This document shows, in pieces, positions 9,450-19,318 of a DNA stretch of 64,000 nucleotides. Position 1 is the first letter of the stretch. Each line of letters opens with the position of its first letter. This DNA comes from Maridesulfovibrio sp. (GTDB lineage Bacteria; Desulfobacterota; Desulfovibrionia; Desulfovibrionales; Desulfovibrionaceae): assembly GCF_963667685.1 (NCBI RefSeq), contig NZ_OY763931.1:868001-932000 (forward strand). The letters run 5' to 3'. The notes beneath the pieces were generated by a model. It was not told where the DNA came from and made no database searches. It saw nothing but the letters and a program-made list of their open reading frames with translations. A program made the translations under genes and the position numbers.

Positions 9450-9803
9450 ATGACATTAACCGAAAAGGCTACAAGACTCAAAATTTTCACTGGGGAGGAA
9501 AACAGGATCAAGCACAGACCTCTCTACGAAGTGATTGTAGAAGAAGCGCGCACTCTTGGGCTGGCCGGGGCATCCGTTTACCGAGGCGTCATGGGCTACG
9601 GCGCAAACAGCCAGGTCCGCACCACATCCATTCTTAGACTTTCCGAAGACTTGCCGCTGATAATAGAAATTATCGACCGGCCTGAAAAGATAGAAAAATT
9701 AATCAGTTTTCTAGACGAAAACATGACAGAAGGACTGGTCACTTCCGAAGAAGTGACCATCGTAATTCATAAGCATAATGAAGGCGAAAAACAGAAAAAG
9801 TAA
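9450..9803 (+). CDS. DUF190 (PII-like) protein
   Basis: 117-residue cytosolic DUF190 protein, a family with a GlnB-like ferredoxin fold. Typical segments are LKIFTGEENR, LYEVIVEEAR, GLAGASVYRG, MGYG and the C-terminal MTEGLVTSEEVTIV. DUF190 genes are often adjacent to crcB, as here, which suggests a modulatory role in fluoride export, but the biochemistry is not established. The gene converges with cheB, with 2 bp between the two stop codons. Confidence 0.9.
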   Translation: MTLTEKATRLKIFTGEENRIKHRPLYEVIVEEARTLGLAGASVYRGVMGYGANSQVRTTSILRLSEDLPLIIEIIDRPEKIEKLISFLDENMTEGLVTSEEVTIVIHKHNEGEKQKK

Positions 9804-9805
9804 GT

Positions 9806-10876
9806 CTACCGATTACAGTAGTTTACAACCGCACCAGATATATTCCTAAGCGGCATAACCTTATCTACACCGCCCAGTTTGATGGCTTCCTGCGGCATTC
9901 CAAAAACTACGCAGGAGGCTTCATCCTGCGCTATGCAGTATGTTCCTGCATCGTGCATCTCTTTCATTCCCTTGGCTCCGTCATCACCCATACCGGTCAT
10001 AATTACGGCAACAGCATTCTTACCTGCACTGGCTGCACCGGAGCGGAACAGTACATCCACAGAAGGTCGGTGGCGACTTACCAACGGTCCATCTTTTATT
10101 TCTACGTAATAACGCGCACCGGAACGCTTGAAAAGCATATGCTTGTTACCGGGAGCGATAAGAGCCTGCCCTCTCAATACGCTATCGCCATCCTTGGCTT
10201 CTTTAACAGTTATCTGACAAATGCTGTTCAACCTTGAAGCAAAAGCAGCGGTAAATTTTTCGGGCATATGCTGCACGATGGCTATGCCAGGACAATCAAG
10301 CGGCATGCTCTGCAAAAATAACTGGATTGCCTCGGTTCCGCCTGTGGAAGCCCCTACAAGCACGACTTTCTCTGTGGTTTGCAAAGAAGTTGTCCGGGGA
10401 CGGGCTTTAGGAAGAACCGCATCTGCTGAAAGCTTGGGTTGGACAGTCATAGGCCGTGCCGTGAGCTTACCCGGTCTGGTCATGGCAGCAGCTTTAACCA
10501 CATCGCAAACCCTTATGCTTGATTCTTCAAAAAATTTCTTTGTTCCGATTTTAGGCTTCGTAATAACATCAACAGCCCCGTATTCAAGGGCTTTCATGTA
10601 TGCATCCGACCCCTGCTCGGTCAGGGTCGAACAAATAACCACCGGAATCGGATGCTGAGTCATTAACTTACGCAAAAAGGTCAACCCATCCATCTTGGGC
10701 ATCTCAATATCAAGGGTTATTACATCAGGAATAACCCGCTTCATGATCTCTGCAGCAGCAAACGGATCTCCGGCGCTGCCAATAACCTCAATAGATGCAT
10801 CAGTGGAAAAAAGCTGTTGCAATGCTTGACGAACCAAAGCGGAGTCATCAATAATCAAAACCTTTGTTTTATTCAT
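9806..10876 (-). CDS. cheB: CheB, chemoreceptor methylesterase/deamidase
   Basis: Removes methyl groups from chemoreceptors when phosphorylated by CheA. The 356 residues comprise an N-terminal receiver (IIDDSALVR, phospho-acceptor D56 in [11 protein letters not shown]), a linker of about 35 residues, and the C-terminal esterase with [17 protein letters not shown] and MTGMGDDGA, so all three catalytic residues (Ser, His, Asp) are visible. Third gene of cheA-cheR-cheB. Confidence 0.97.
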   Translation of the reverse strand: MNKTKVLIIDDSALVRQALQQLFSTDASIEVIGSAGDPFAAAEIMKRVIPDVITLDIEMPKMDGLTFLRKLMTQHPIPVVICSTLTEQGSDAYMKALEYGAVDVITKPKIGTKKFFEESSIRVCDVVKAAAMTRPGKLTARPMTVQPKLSADAVLPKARPRTTSLQTTEKVVLVGASTGGTEAIQLFLQSMPLDCPGIAIVQHMPEKFTAAFASRLNSICQITVKEAKDGDSVLRGQALIAPGNKHMLFKRSGARYYVEIKDGPLVSRHRPSVDVLFRSGAASAGKNAVAVIMTGMGDDGAKGMKEMHDAGTYCIAQDEASCVVFGMPQEAIKLGGVDKVMPLRNISGAVVNYCNR

Positions 10877-10881
10877 TCTCG

Positions 10882-11748
10882 CTAAACCTTTTGATAAACA
10901 GTAGGAGCAATCTGCCGTACAGGCAGTTCCATTCCAGAAATACTTTCAGAGTGTCCAATAAACAGATAGCCACCAGATGAGAGCGTAGCACAAAACTTCT
11001 TGAAGAGTGTGTACTGAGTCACACGGTCAAAATAAATAACCACGTTACGGCAAAAAATTATATCCTTTTGATCCTTAAAAGGAAAAGGTTCCATAAAATT
11101 AATTCTTCTGAAATCAACTTTACTGCGCAGTTCAGGCTTTACACGGACTAATGGTTTGGTTTTATCTTTACTTTTAAGCAAATATTTTTTCTTCAAAGCC
11201 ATTGGAACAACATCAACTTTGCTGAGTGGATAGACAGCATTCATAGCCTTCCGCAAAATATCGGTTGATATGTCTGAAGCCATTAAAGAATATTTAAAAT
11301 TATTATTTCTCTCAGAAAATTCATTTAACACCATGCATAAAGTATATGGTTCTTCACCACTGGAACAACCAGCGGACCATACTTTTACAGGCCTGCTGTT
11401 GCGCTGACAAAGATCCGGAAGCACCGTGCTAAGCATTAATTCAAAATGTTTTGGTTCACGAAAAAAATCGGTTGTATTTGTAGTTACAACATCAATAAGC
11501 TGCGTCAGCTCCTTCTCAAAACCCCCGGGACTGAAAAGAAAATCACAATACTGAGAATAGTAGCTGAAGCCTAATGCGCGCAATCTCTTCTGAAGACGGG
11601 CCTCCAACATCGTTTTTTTGGATGGCGGCATCTTGATACCGAATTCTTCTTTGATCAACTTGCTGAATTTGCTGAAATCAGCATCAGTCATACGAGTATT
11701 CAGCCCTATTGTACCACACGCATTTTCTGTTTTATTGTGTAGAGACAT
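10882..11748 (-). CDS. cheR: CheR, chemoreceptor methyltransferase
   Basis: Uses SAM to methylate receptor glutamates. A helical N-terminal domain ([17 protein letters not shown]) precedes the Rossmann methyltransferase domain; [14 protein letters not shown] is the SAM-binding motif and [11 protein letters not shown] the second signature. The ATG at 11748 overlaps the cheA stop codon by one base (TGATG), which indicates translational coupling; a TTG one codon earlier is less likely. 288 residues. There is no C-terminal TPR extension, so it is the simple CheR form. Confidence 0.96.
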   Translation of the reverse strand: MSLHNKTENACGTIGLNTRMTDADFSKFSKLIKEEFGIKMPPSKKTMLEARLQKRLRALGFSYYSQYCDFLFSPGGFEKELTQLIDVVTTNTTDFFREPKHFELMLSTVLPDLCQRNSRPVKVWSAGCSSGEEPYTLCMVLNEFSERNNNFKYSLMASDISTDILRKAMNAVYPLSKVDVVPMALKKKYLLKSKDKTKPLVRVKPELRSKVDFRRINFMEPFPFKDQKDIIFCRNVVIYFDRVTQYTLFKKFCATLSSGGYLFIGHSESISGMELPVRQIAPTVYQKV

Positions 11749-13919
11749 CAACCTGCCGCCTTTATTTCAGCCAAAACAGTCCTGAAAAGTTTTGGAATAT
11801 CGAGAATCAAGGCAAGTGTTCCATCTCCCTTGATTGTCGCACCTGAAATACCTTCAACATCACGGTAAACACGCCCAAGACTCTTGATTACTGTCTGGTG
11901 CTCACCAATTACGGTATCAACAACAACACCTATTCTACTGCCCTCAAGACCGGTAATAACAATCTGTTCGATGGGCGGGGACTCTCCTTCCACCTCAAAC
12001 CATTCCCTAATCCTGATATACGGAACAATTTCACCACGCAGGTTCACAAATTGCTGGCCGTTTGCTTCTTCGACATCCTTGCGGGTAAGTTCCACGCATT
12101 CCTCAACCAGTGAAAGAGGAATTACAAAATAATCACCACTAACTCTAACCTGCAGGCCATCAATGATGGCCAGAGTAAGGGGCAGTCTTATAGTTATAAC
12201 TGAACCTTTGCCCTCTTTGCTATCAATATCTATACTTCCGCGCAAAGAATCAATAGCCCGCTTAACCACATCCATACCCACGCCGCGCCCGGAAACATTC
12301 GTAATACTCTGAGCGGTAGAAAAGCCGGGTTCAAAGATTAGGTTAAAAATTTCTTTGTCTGAAAGATCCTGATCGGCACTGAGAAGACCTTTTTCGACTG
12401 CTTTGGCTCTAATTACCTCCTTAGACATCCCCTTACCGTCATCCTCTATCAGGATCATAACATCTCCGCCGGAATGCTCGGCAGAAAGAGTAATTTTCCC
12501 GCGACGGGATTTACCCATTGCTTCCCGTGTCCGGGGAATTTCAATTCCATGGTCGATAGAGTTACGCAGCAGGTGAACAAGAGGATCACCAAGACGTTCT
12601 ATAACGGTTTTATCAAGCTCCGTCTCTGCACCATTGGTATGCAGGTCAATCTCCTTGCCTAACTCTTCAGAAAGATCTCGCACCAAGCGCCTGAATTTAC
12701 TGAAAGTAGTTCCGATAGGCAGCATGCGGATACCAAGAGTACTGTCCCTAAGTTCATCTGAAAGACGTTCAAGTTCTTCAGAAAGGGCCGTAAGCACAGG
12801 ATCGCCCTTGGAACTTACAACCTGACTGATCTGGGCCTGAACTATAACCAGCTCACCAACGAGATCAACCAGATAGTCAAGTTTTTCCGCAGAAACCCTT
12901 ATAGAAGAGGCGGTATCATAATTTTTCTTGCGAGTCTTTTTAACTGAGCTGTTGAACTGCTTGGTCGCGGTTTGCTCTGCAAGGGCGCTTTCAACTTTTT
13001 CCCTGCTGACAACACCTTTTTCAGTAAGCATCTCACCAATGGGTTTCCGGTCTGCCAGCACAGCCTCAATAGCTTCAGCAGGCACGTCACCTCTTTCCAC
13101 GAGAATCTCACCAAGTTTCTTTACATGGCCTGAATCATAATCTTCATCATCTTCGTCACCAGAAACAAACATATCTGCAATATCTTCGCGGGCAACTTCA
13201 CGGACATTTACTGTCACAGGTATGTCAGTGAAAAAGAAAATCTCCTCAATGGACATGGAATCGGTATCACTCTCGAAAACAATATCCCACCACGTTTCAG
13301 CATCCTTATGAACTAACTTTGAGCGAATTTCCCCCAAACGTTCCAGCTCATCCAAGAGGGGATCGAGACTTTTTTCATCGACATCATGACCTGCGGCAAT
13401 TTTGATAACAATCTGGAACAGGCTCTTGGTAACTCGGCTTTTTCCTTCCATACCAGACTGTGATTCAACGGAAAAATCTGATGCTGTAGATCCTTCAACC
13501 TCTTCAGCAGAATCAGCCTGCTCATGAACAGTTCCTCCCAAAGCGCCGTATGCGACGTCCCGCAATCCATCGAGAATACCGTTCCCAAGAGCGAAGTCTC
13601 CCTCACCTGAAGGAGACTCGAGCATTGAGTATATATGGTCGCGAGCGGAAAGGGACAGCGTCAATAAAGGCTTTGAAATAGGCAGTTCGCCATTCCTTAC
13701 CGAGTCGAAGATGGTTTCCACCTCGTGAGTAAACTCAGCTATAGCCTCAAACCCGAACATGGATCCGGATCCTTTAATTGTATGCAAGGCCCTGAATACT
13801 CGGTTGATGATATCCATATCATCTGGAACATCCTCAAGCTCAAGTAATGATGTTTCAAGCTCACCCAGCAGCTCATATGCTTCTTCTTTGAAAACTTGAG
13901 TCGTCATATCATCTGACAT
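11748..13919 (-). CDS. cheA: CheA, chemotaxis histidine kinase with extra GspE-N-like modules
   Basis: Histidine autokinase that relays receptor signals to CheY and CheB. Start at 13919 chosen for GGAG seven bases upstream and because the Hpt domain then begins normally; 723 residues. Order: Hpt with HTIKGSGSMFG (H46), a central acidic region, two short related modules (KLGEILVERGDVPAEAIEAVL and IGEMLTEKGVVSREKVESAL), the dimerisation domain, the HATPase with HLLRNSIDHGIE and GRGVGMDVV, and a C-terminal CheW-like domain. The modules resemble the GspE/MshE N-terminal fold and sit where the P2 domain normally is. First gene of cheA-cheR-cheB; no cheW, cheY or receptor gene is adjacent. Confidence 0.95.
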   Translation of the reverse strand: MSDDMTTQVFKEEAYELLGELETSLLELEDVPDDMDIINRVFRALHTIKGSGSMFGFEAIAEFTHEVETIFDSVRNGELPISKPLLTLSLSARDHIYSMLESPSGEGDFALGNGILDGLRDVAYGALGGTVHEQADSAEEVEGSTASDFSVESQSGMEGKSRVTKSLFQIVIKIAAGHDVDEKSLDPLLDELERLGEIRSKLVHKDAETWWDIVFESDTDSMSIEEIFFFTDIPVTVNVREVAREDIADMFVSGDEDDEDYDSGHVKKLGEILVERGDVPAEAIEAVLADRKPIGEMLTEKGVVSREKVESALAEQTATKQFNSSVKKTRKKNYDTASSIRVSAEKLDYLVDLVGELVIVQAQISQVVSSKGDPVLTALSEELERLSDELRDSTLGIRMLPIGTTFSKFRRLVRDLSEELGKEIDLHTNGAETELDKTVIERLGDPLVHLLRNSIDHGIEIPRTREAMGKSRRGKITLSAEHSGGDVMILIEDDGKGMSKEVIRAKAVEKGLLSADQDLSDKEIFNLIFEPGFSTAQSITNVSGRGVGMDVVKRAIDSLRGSIDIDSKEGKGSVITIRLPLTLAIIDGLQVRVSGDYFVIPLSLVEECVELTRKDVEEANGQQFVNLRGEIVPYIRIREWFEVEGESPPIEQIVITGLEGSRIGVVVDTVIGEHQTVIKSLGRVYRDVEGISGATIKGDGTLALILDIPKLFRTVLAEIKAAG

Positions 13920-14024
13920 AAAAAAACTCCGGATCATTTGATATAGGCTGATAAACACTTTTATTTTTAAACATTTAATCAGTTTCAATCAAGCAGTATA
14001 ATTATCATATACGTAAAAAAAAAG

Positions 14025-14054
14025 AAAAGGCCCTTTAATACCAAAGGGCCTTTT
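14025..14054. terminator. Intrinsic terminator downstream of the DUF2062 gene
   Basis: Perfect 12-bp stem AAAAGGCCCTTT / AAAGGGCCTTTT with a 6-nt loop. It lies between the DUF2062 stop codon and the cheA promoter region, so it insulates the che operon from upstream transcription. Confidence 0.85.
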
Positions 14055-14117
14055 AATTACTAAGTTGTGACTCTATCCAAAAAAATAAAATACAACGTTC
14101 AACCATCAACACGAAAT

Positions 14118-14624
14118 CTATATATTTTTTCGGCGAGCCAAAGCTCTAAGGGTCTTACGCCTACGATAGCGCCGCACAAAAAACAGAGCAATAAAATAAG
14201 ACAGAATCGACAACGGAATACCAAGAACAATTCCGCCAAAAATCAGGATGCTAACCCCCTGCCAACCAATTTCCATAAAATCTGAAACCTGCCATGCTGC
14301 AGGATCAAAATTGACATTAATAGGCAGAAAAAATGTTCCTATCTTAAATTGGACATAATAAAACAGCAGCCAGTTGAACGGATTAGAAATCCATGTCGCA
14401 ATTGCGGCAGCAATTTTACTACTGCGGGTAAGGAAAGCCAAAACGACAGCTATAACAGTCTGCAACGGCAAGCCCGGAATAACTGGAAAACACCCACCGA
14501 AAACACCACAGGCTATCCCCATGGCAATGTTATGCGGCGAAGCGTTAATCCGCATCACCTTGAGATAATACAATTTGAAAAGGCGCTTGAGCTTTTCGGT
14601 CCAACTGTAATTATTCTGCATCAA
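14118..14624 (-). CDS. DUF2062 inner-membrane protein
   Basis: 168-residue membrane protein with about three hydrophobic helices and the DUF2062 signatures SPHNIAMGIACGVFGGCFPV and WISNPFNW. A basic juxtamembrane start (KLKRLFKLYYLKVMRI) and a basic tail (RRYRRRKTLRALARRKN) fit a cytoplasmic-face anchor. Function is not established for the family. It sits 47 bp after EF-G on the same strand and ends at a strong terminator, so the two are probably co-transcribed. Confidence 0.85.
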   Translation of the reverse strand: MMQNNYSWTEKLKRLFKLYYLKVMRINASPHNIAMGIACGVFGGCFPVIPGLPLQTVIAVVLAFLTRSSKIAAAIATWISNPFNWLLFYYVQFKIGTFFLPINVNFDPAAWQVSDFMEIGWQGVSILIFGGIVLGIPLSILSYFIALFFVRRYRRRKTLRALARRKNI

Positions 14625-14671
14625 CTTCCCTTTGCTGATTTTTGTGCATCTTCACCAGTGAAAGCCCTCCT

Positions 14672-16720
14672 TTAAGCAAGGACATCAAAACTGTGAAACT
14701 TCATGACGAACCCGGCTCTTCCCTGGGTGGCCGATCTTAATTCGGTAGAAAAACCGAACATATTGCGTAATGGTGACAAAGCATGGACAATTTTCTGATT
14801 GTTGCGGTCAAGCATATTTTCTATACGGGCACCCTTTGCACCCAATAGCCCGATCACTTCACCAACAAATTCATCTGGAACCGAAACCTCAACATCCATT
14901 ATCGGCTCCATAAGCTTCGGAGATGAAGCAGCCAGAGCTGCTTTCAGAGCCTTGCCCGCAGCCATGTGATAGCCGGGGATACTCGATTCCCCGTCACGCT
15001 TACGCAGTTCTAGAATGCGAACCTTCACATCCTGAACCGGAAATCCCTTTATCACACCACTTTGCAGCCCGTCATCAACACCTTCCTCTACTGCATCCAT
15101 CCAGTCAGATGACCATTCGCCAGTATCAATCTCAAATACTACATCCCGTCCGGAGCCACGATCCTGCGGCTCGACAGCTAACCGCACAAAGCCATAATGC
15201 TTATCTTCACCGAGCATCTTATTGAATTCTTCCTCGGCCTCAGCATATTTTCCCGGAACTTCAAGGTAGACAACTTGAGGTTTACCCGATCTTGGATCAA
15301 GTTTGTATTCCCGGCGCATGCGGTCCAAAACAACTTCAAGATGGAGTTCCCCCATACCGGAAAGAATAATCTGGCCGGTATCTTCATCGGTCTTAAGTGC
15401 AAGGGTCGGGTCTTCCTGCAAATATTTGTCAAGGACCTCTTCAAGCTTATCGGATTCATCTACATTTCGAGGTTCAATCGCCATGGATATTACCGGCTTG
15501 TACATCTCAATCTGTTCCAGCACCAAAGGAACATCCGAAGTAGAAAGAGTATCCCCTGTGCGGGTTTCCTTCAATCCGGCGGCGCAAACGATATCACCAA
15601 TCCCGGCAACATCAAGACGTTCCTTGCGTCCTGCATGCATCCTAAACAAACGAGCTACCCGCTCCTCCTTGCCCTGCGTGAAATTTTTAACCATATCCCC
15701 GGCTTCAATTTTACCGGAATAAATACGCATAAGAACCATCTTGCGTCCGGAATCCATAACAACCTTAAAAGCGAGAGCCTGAAACGGAGCACTCACGACC
15801 GGCTCAACCACCTGCTCAACCCCTGTCTTCGGGTTAATACCGCTGACTTTGGGGGCTTCCAACGGACTTGGCAGATATTTACCAACCCCGTCCATTAAAG
15901 GTTGCACACCGACATTTTTCAGTGCCGAACCGGCAAAAACAGGCACAAGCTTCAAAGCGAGGGTTGCCTTGCGGATAACTTCCTCAATGTATTTGGCATC
16001 GATATCATCTTCAAGATACCGCTCCATAAATTCGTCATCAACTTCGGACAGGACTTCGCACATACGCTCACGCCAGGGAGAGAGAAATTCTTCATCCTGC
16101 GCATCAAGATCAAGAACTTCAAATTGCTCACCATTGCTGTCCTGTTCAAAAACAAGCTTTTTCATCCTGATAACATCATAAACAGCGGAAAAATCCTCCC
16201 CAGATCCGTTTGGAACCTGCACAGGAAGACTCTTAATCCCCAGTTTATCAGCCATGGATTCAAGGACCGCCTCAAAATCGGCCCCGAGTCTATCCATCTT
16301 GTTAATGAACACAAGTTTCGGGACACAGTAAGATTCACTCTGCCGCCAAACTGTTTCCGACTGAGGCTCAACACCGCCAACAGCGCAAAAAACACCTATA
16401 GCCCCATCCAAAACACGCAAAGACCGTTCTACTTCAATTGTAAAATCAACATGACCGGGTGTATCAATAATATTAATTGTCTTATCGGCCCAGTAACAGG
16501 AAGTTACCGCTGAAGTAATAGTGATGCCGCGCTCCTGCTCTTCAGGCATATAGTCCATGGTTGCGGTCCCTTCATGAACCTCACCCAGTCGATGGATGCG
16601 CCCGGAAAAATACAACATCCGCTCAGTTACCGTGGTCTTACCAGCGTCTATATGAGCTATAATTCCAATATTACGTATTTTCCCAATACCTTTAACAGAA
16701 AAATCAGGTTTAACAGTCAC
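14672..16720 (-). CDS. fusA: Elongation factor G, stand-alone copy
   Basis: GTPase driving ribosomal translocation or ribosome recycling. Domains: G domain with P-loop AHIDAGKT, switch-region ERGITI, DTPGHVDF and NKMD; beta-barrel domain II; domain III (GMGELHLEVVLDRM); domain IV (YGFVRLAVEP); and domain V. The GTG at 16720 is preferred as start because AAGG lies 6 nt upstream; the longer TTG reading adds five residues without a site of its own. 682 residues. It is not in an rpsL-rpsG-tuf operon, so it may be a second, EF-G2-type factor. Another copy outside this window cannot be excluded. Confidence 0.93.
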   Translation of the reverse strand: MTVKPDFSVKGIGKIRNIGIIAHIDAGKTTVTERMLYFSGRIHRLGEVHEGTATMDYMPEEQERGITITSAVTSCYWADKTINIIDTPGHVDFTIEVERSLRVLDGAIGVFCAVGGVEPQSETVWRQSESYCVPKLVFINKMDRLGADFEAVLESMADKLGIKSLPVQVPNGSGEDFSAVYDVIRMKKLVFEQDSNGEQFEVLDLDAQDEEFLSPWRERMCEVLSEVDDEFMERYLEDDIDAKYIEEVIRKATLALKLVPVFAGSALKNVGVQPLMDGVGKYLPSPLEAPKVSGINPKTGVEQVVEPVVSAPFQALAFKVVMDSGRKMVLMRIYSGKIEAGDMVKNFTQGKEERVARLFRMHAGRKERLDVAGIGDIVCAAGLKETRTGDTLSTSDVPLVLEQIEMYKPVISMAIEPRNVDESDKLEEVLDKYLQEDPTLALKTDEDTGQIILSGMGELHLEVVLDRMRREYKLDPRSGKPQVVYLEVPGKYAEAEEEFNKMLGEDKHYGFVRLAVEPQDRGSGRDVVFEIDTGEWSSDWMDAVEEGVDDGLQSGVIKGFPVQDVKVRILELRKRDGESSIPGYHMAAGKALKAALAASSPKLMEPIMDVEVSVPDEFVGEVIGLLGAKGARIENMLDRNNQKIVHALSPLRNMFGFSTELRSATQGRAGFVMKFHSFDVLA

Positions 16721-16751
16721 GGTCCACCTTCCCAATCTAGATACTAGATAC

Positions 16752-17552
16752 TTATTCAGCTACAGCCAGGGCTATACATTCCCGTTTGAAAAACGAACTA
16801 TTGAACCCATTCCAAATCCAGCAGCCTTCCTGTCCATGGGCGAGCACAATATTTGAATTCTGCAACGCATTACCCACAAGCTCAGCAGGAACGACAACCG
16901 CATCGGATTCAACGTCTTCAAGGGACTCTTCATCAACTTCGACAAATTCAACATCTGGATGGGCAAAAGCGAGCACATCCATATCTGGAGACTCTTCTTC
17001 CTTACAGACTGATATACTGGAAATCTGCGGTGCACGCCAGTAGCGCACATCTGGACCATGTGCTACAAAATCAGGAGTACCCCGCAAATCCAGCACTGCT
17101 CCGTCAACATCACAGTGAACGAGAGCGGCTATCAGTTCCTCGACCTTTTCTTGCGGTAATTTGACAACATATTCCTGCCCTGCCAGCTCAAAGCCGGCCA
17201 ATACGGGCTTGGAGATTTCACCTTCACCGCTAAAGGCAACCAACACAGTCTTCACTCCTGCGGCAAGTGCCGGAACCAAGGCGGACAGGATGCGGACAGG
17301 GGAAACCGACTTCCTGTCGAGAAGCATCAGAGCCCACTCTAAAGGAGCTGTTGAAACTTCAGTTTCAAATCCACCACGCCAGGTATTTACATTCCATGTT
17401 TTGCTTGGAGCTTCGGGAAAATTCACACTATAAACCTGCGCAATAGTCTTTTTCAACCATGCTCGCTGCGGCGGCAATGTCGCTTCGTAAGCTTCACCGA
17501 AAATCTCGTCTTCTATCTGATAATCCTGCAACCATTCTGGAAATTCAAACAT
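16752..17552 (-). CDS. Unknown protein with a degenerate HisD-like Rossmann segment
   Basis: 266 residues from the ATG at 17552, which has GGAGG eight bases upstream; a longer frame beginning at 17606 lacks such a site. The middle (VSPVRILSALVPALAAGVKTVLVAF, then PVLAGFELAGQEYVVKL) follows the pattern of the histidinol dehydrogenase/aldehyde dehydrogenase nucleotide-binding half, where an Ala-rich helix precedes AGV-hydrophobic strands. The zinc and catalytic residues of HisD are not evident, so enzyme activity is doubtful. The C-terminal third is very acidic (EVDEESLEDVESD). It sits 31 bp upstream of EF-G on the same strand. Function unknown. Confidence 0.65.
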   Translation of the reverse strand: MFEFPEWLQDYQIEDEIFGEAYEATLPPQRAWLKKTIAQVYSVNFPEAPSKTWNVNTWRGGFETEVSTAPLEWALMLLDRKSVSPVRILSALVPALAAGVKTVLVAFSGEGEISKPVLAGFELAGQEYVVKLPQEKVEELIAALVHCDVDGAVLDLRGTPDFVAHGPDVRYWRAPQISSISVCKEEESPDMDVLAFAHPDVEFVEVDEESLEDVESDAVVVPAELVGNALQNSNIVLAHGQEGCWIWNGFNSSFFKRECIALAVAE

Positions 17553-17611
17553 ATATGATGCCTCCGGCAGTTCTTTATATCGCCGCCAATCTAACAACAA
17601 GTACAACGAAA

Positions 17612-17643
17612 TAAAAGCCCGGCAGACATCAGTCTGGCGGGCT
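17612..17643 (-). terminator. Intrinsic terminator of trxA-trxB-bamD
   Basis: On the minus strand AGCCCGCCAGAC pairs with GTCTGCCGGGCT around a short loop and is followed by TTTTATTT. It lies 24 bp past the bamD stop. Confidence 0.85.
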
Positions 17644-17666
17644 GCTTATGGATATGAAAAGGAAGA

Positions 17667-18398
17667 CTAAAGCCAGTCAACCAGTTCTTTCCAGCTACCT
17701 TGTAGCCGTTCACGCTCTTCCTGTGAAAGAGTTTTCTGGTGCTCATAGTAGGCCATCTCAGCCTGCTTCATGGCATATTTCTGAACCTTGGGCAGGTCTT
17801 TGAAGTTACGAACCACGTATGCGTAGCGTTTCCAAGCCGGACCGTAACGTCCGGAACGCCAAAAAAAATCAGCTACATAAAGTTCATGATCAGCCAAAGC
17901 GCGGCGACATTTGATGATGTAATCTTTCGATGCCTTTGCATATTCACTTTCAGGATATGCTTCCTCAACTCGATAAAAATATTCAAGAGCTTCGGTCACG
18001 TTGTTCTGAGGCCGATCAATGGAACTGAAAAGGTTGAAGTTGCTTACACCAATCTGAAAAAGAACATATGGAATTTCCTTGTTACCGGGATGCAGTGCTG
18101 AAAATTCCTTATAGGCTTCGGAAGCATCAAAGTATTTTTTATCAAGAAAAAAAGCATCGCCGAGGCTGATTTCAGCTTTAATGGTATAAGGACTGAAAGG
18201 ATAGCGGTCTTTCAATTTAGAGAAATAGTCAGTCGCATCAAAATATTCTTTTTCCTTCATGGCTTCCACACCGGCTTCATAAAGCTCCTGTGCAGTATCC
18301 TCAGATTTAGGAAGGAAATAATAATCGACGAGTCCGCAGCCGGAAAGACTGATAAGAAGAAAAGAAGCTACTACAAAAGAAAAAAATTTATTTCGCAT
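17667..18398 (-). CDS. bamD: BamD, outer-membrane assembly lipoprotein
   Basis: Lipoprotein of the BAM complex that inserts beta-barrel proteins into the outer membrane. A 20-residue signal ends in the lipobox LSGC; TPR-like helical pairs follow (ALYEAGVEAM-type repeats such as EYFDATDYFSKLKDRYPFSPY and KKYFDASEAYKEFSALHP). 243 residues, normal for the family. Its ATG overlaps the trxB stop by one base (TAATG), so its translation is coupled to trxB. Confidence 0.93.
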   Translation of the reverse strand: MRNKFFSFVVASFLLISLSGCGLVDYYFLPKSEDTAQELYEAGVEAMKEKEYFDATDYFSKLKDRYPFSPYTIKAEISLGDAFFLDKKYFDASEAYKEFSALHPGNKEIPYVLFQIGVSNFNLFSSIDRPQNNVTEALEYFYRVEEAYPESEYAKASKDYIIKCRRALADHELYVADFFWRSGRYGPAWKRYAYVVRNFKDLPKVQKYAMKQAEMAYYEHQKTLSQEERERLQGSWKELVDWL

Positions 18399-19318
18399 TA
18401 TTTATGTTCCAGATATGCATACGCTGCTGTGGCGGCTGTGGCACCATCGCCAACTGCAGTGACAACCTGCCTGCATTTTTTAGAGCGGATGTCACCAGCT
18501 GCGTATATTCCGGGAATACTCGATTCCATTTCGCAGGTTGTTTTTATAAATCCATACTGGTCAAGTGCCAGCTCTTTAGGAAAAAAGCTGCACACTGCAT
18601 CAAATCCAACAAAAATAAAAACTCCATCCACTTCAAGAACGGAATATTCACCAGTGACTACGTCCTTGACCTCCAGACCGACCACTTCCGTATCACCGAC
18701 AATTTTAGAAACAACTGAATTCAGAACCGGCTCAATAACCGGATTAGCGAGACATTTTTCCTGATAGACCATATCCGCTCTGAATTCCTCCCTGCGATGC
18801 ACAAGGTACAGCTTCTTAACAAGCTTGGAAAGATAGATAGATTCTTCAAGAGCCGAGTTCCCTCCCCCGATAACAGCAACAACCTTATCGCGATAGAAAT
18901 TGCCATCGCACAGCGCACAGTAAGAAACACCGCGGCCAAGCAGTTTTTCCTCGTTGGGAACTTTCAGCTTTCGGAAAGTAACGCCGGATGTGATAATAAT
19001 TACACGGCTTTTTACATGATCACCGCTAGCGACCATAACTTCATGATAATCTTCGCCGGGGATGATATTGATGACCTCGTCATATACATGGTCAAACTCA
19101 TATTGTTTGACATGTCTATCCATTCTATCGGCCAACTCGTACCCCTTTATTCCATCTGGAAATCCGGGGAAATTTTCCAACTCATCTGTCAAGAGCATCT
19201 GTCCGCCATGGGAAATCTTTTCGATTGCAAGAAAATTAACTCCTGCCCTCGCAAGATAAAGGGCGGCCGCCATTCCGGCAGGGCCGCCCCCAATAACAAC
19301 GGCGTCATACGACTTCAT
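18398..19318 (-). CDS. trxB: Thioredoxin reductase
   Basis: FAD/NADPH flavoenzyme that reduces thioredoxin. It has the FAD-binding GGGPAGMAAALY at the N terminus, the redox-active CALC (C134, C137) within VSYCALCDG, the NADPH motif VIGGGNSALEES and the C-terminal GIYAAGDIRSKKCRQV. 306 residues. It starts directly after the trxA stop codon with no gap, giving a trxA-trxB-bamD operon. The genus is an oxygen-exposed anaerobe, where this pair supports oxidative defence (inference). Confidence 0.97.
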   Translation of the reverse strand: MKSYDAVVIGGGPAGMAAALYLARAGVNFLAIEKISHGGQMLLTDELENFPGFPDGIKGYELADRMDRHVKQYEFDHVYDEVINIIPGEDYHEVMVASGDHVKSRVIIITSGVTFRKLKVPNEEKLLGRGVSYCALCDGNFYRDKVVAVIGGGNSALEESIYLSKLVKKLYLVHRREEFRADMVYQEKCLANPVIEPVLNSVVSKIVGDTEVVGLEVKDVVTGEYSVLEVDGVFIFVGFDAVCSFFPKELALDQYGFIKTTCEMESSIPGIYAAGDIRSKKCRQVVTAVGDGATAATAAYAYLEHK

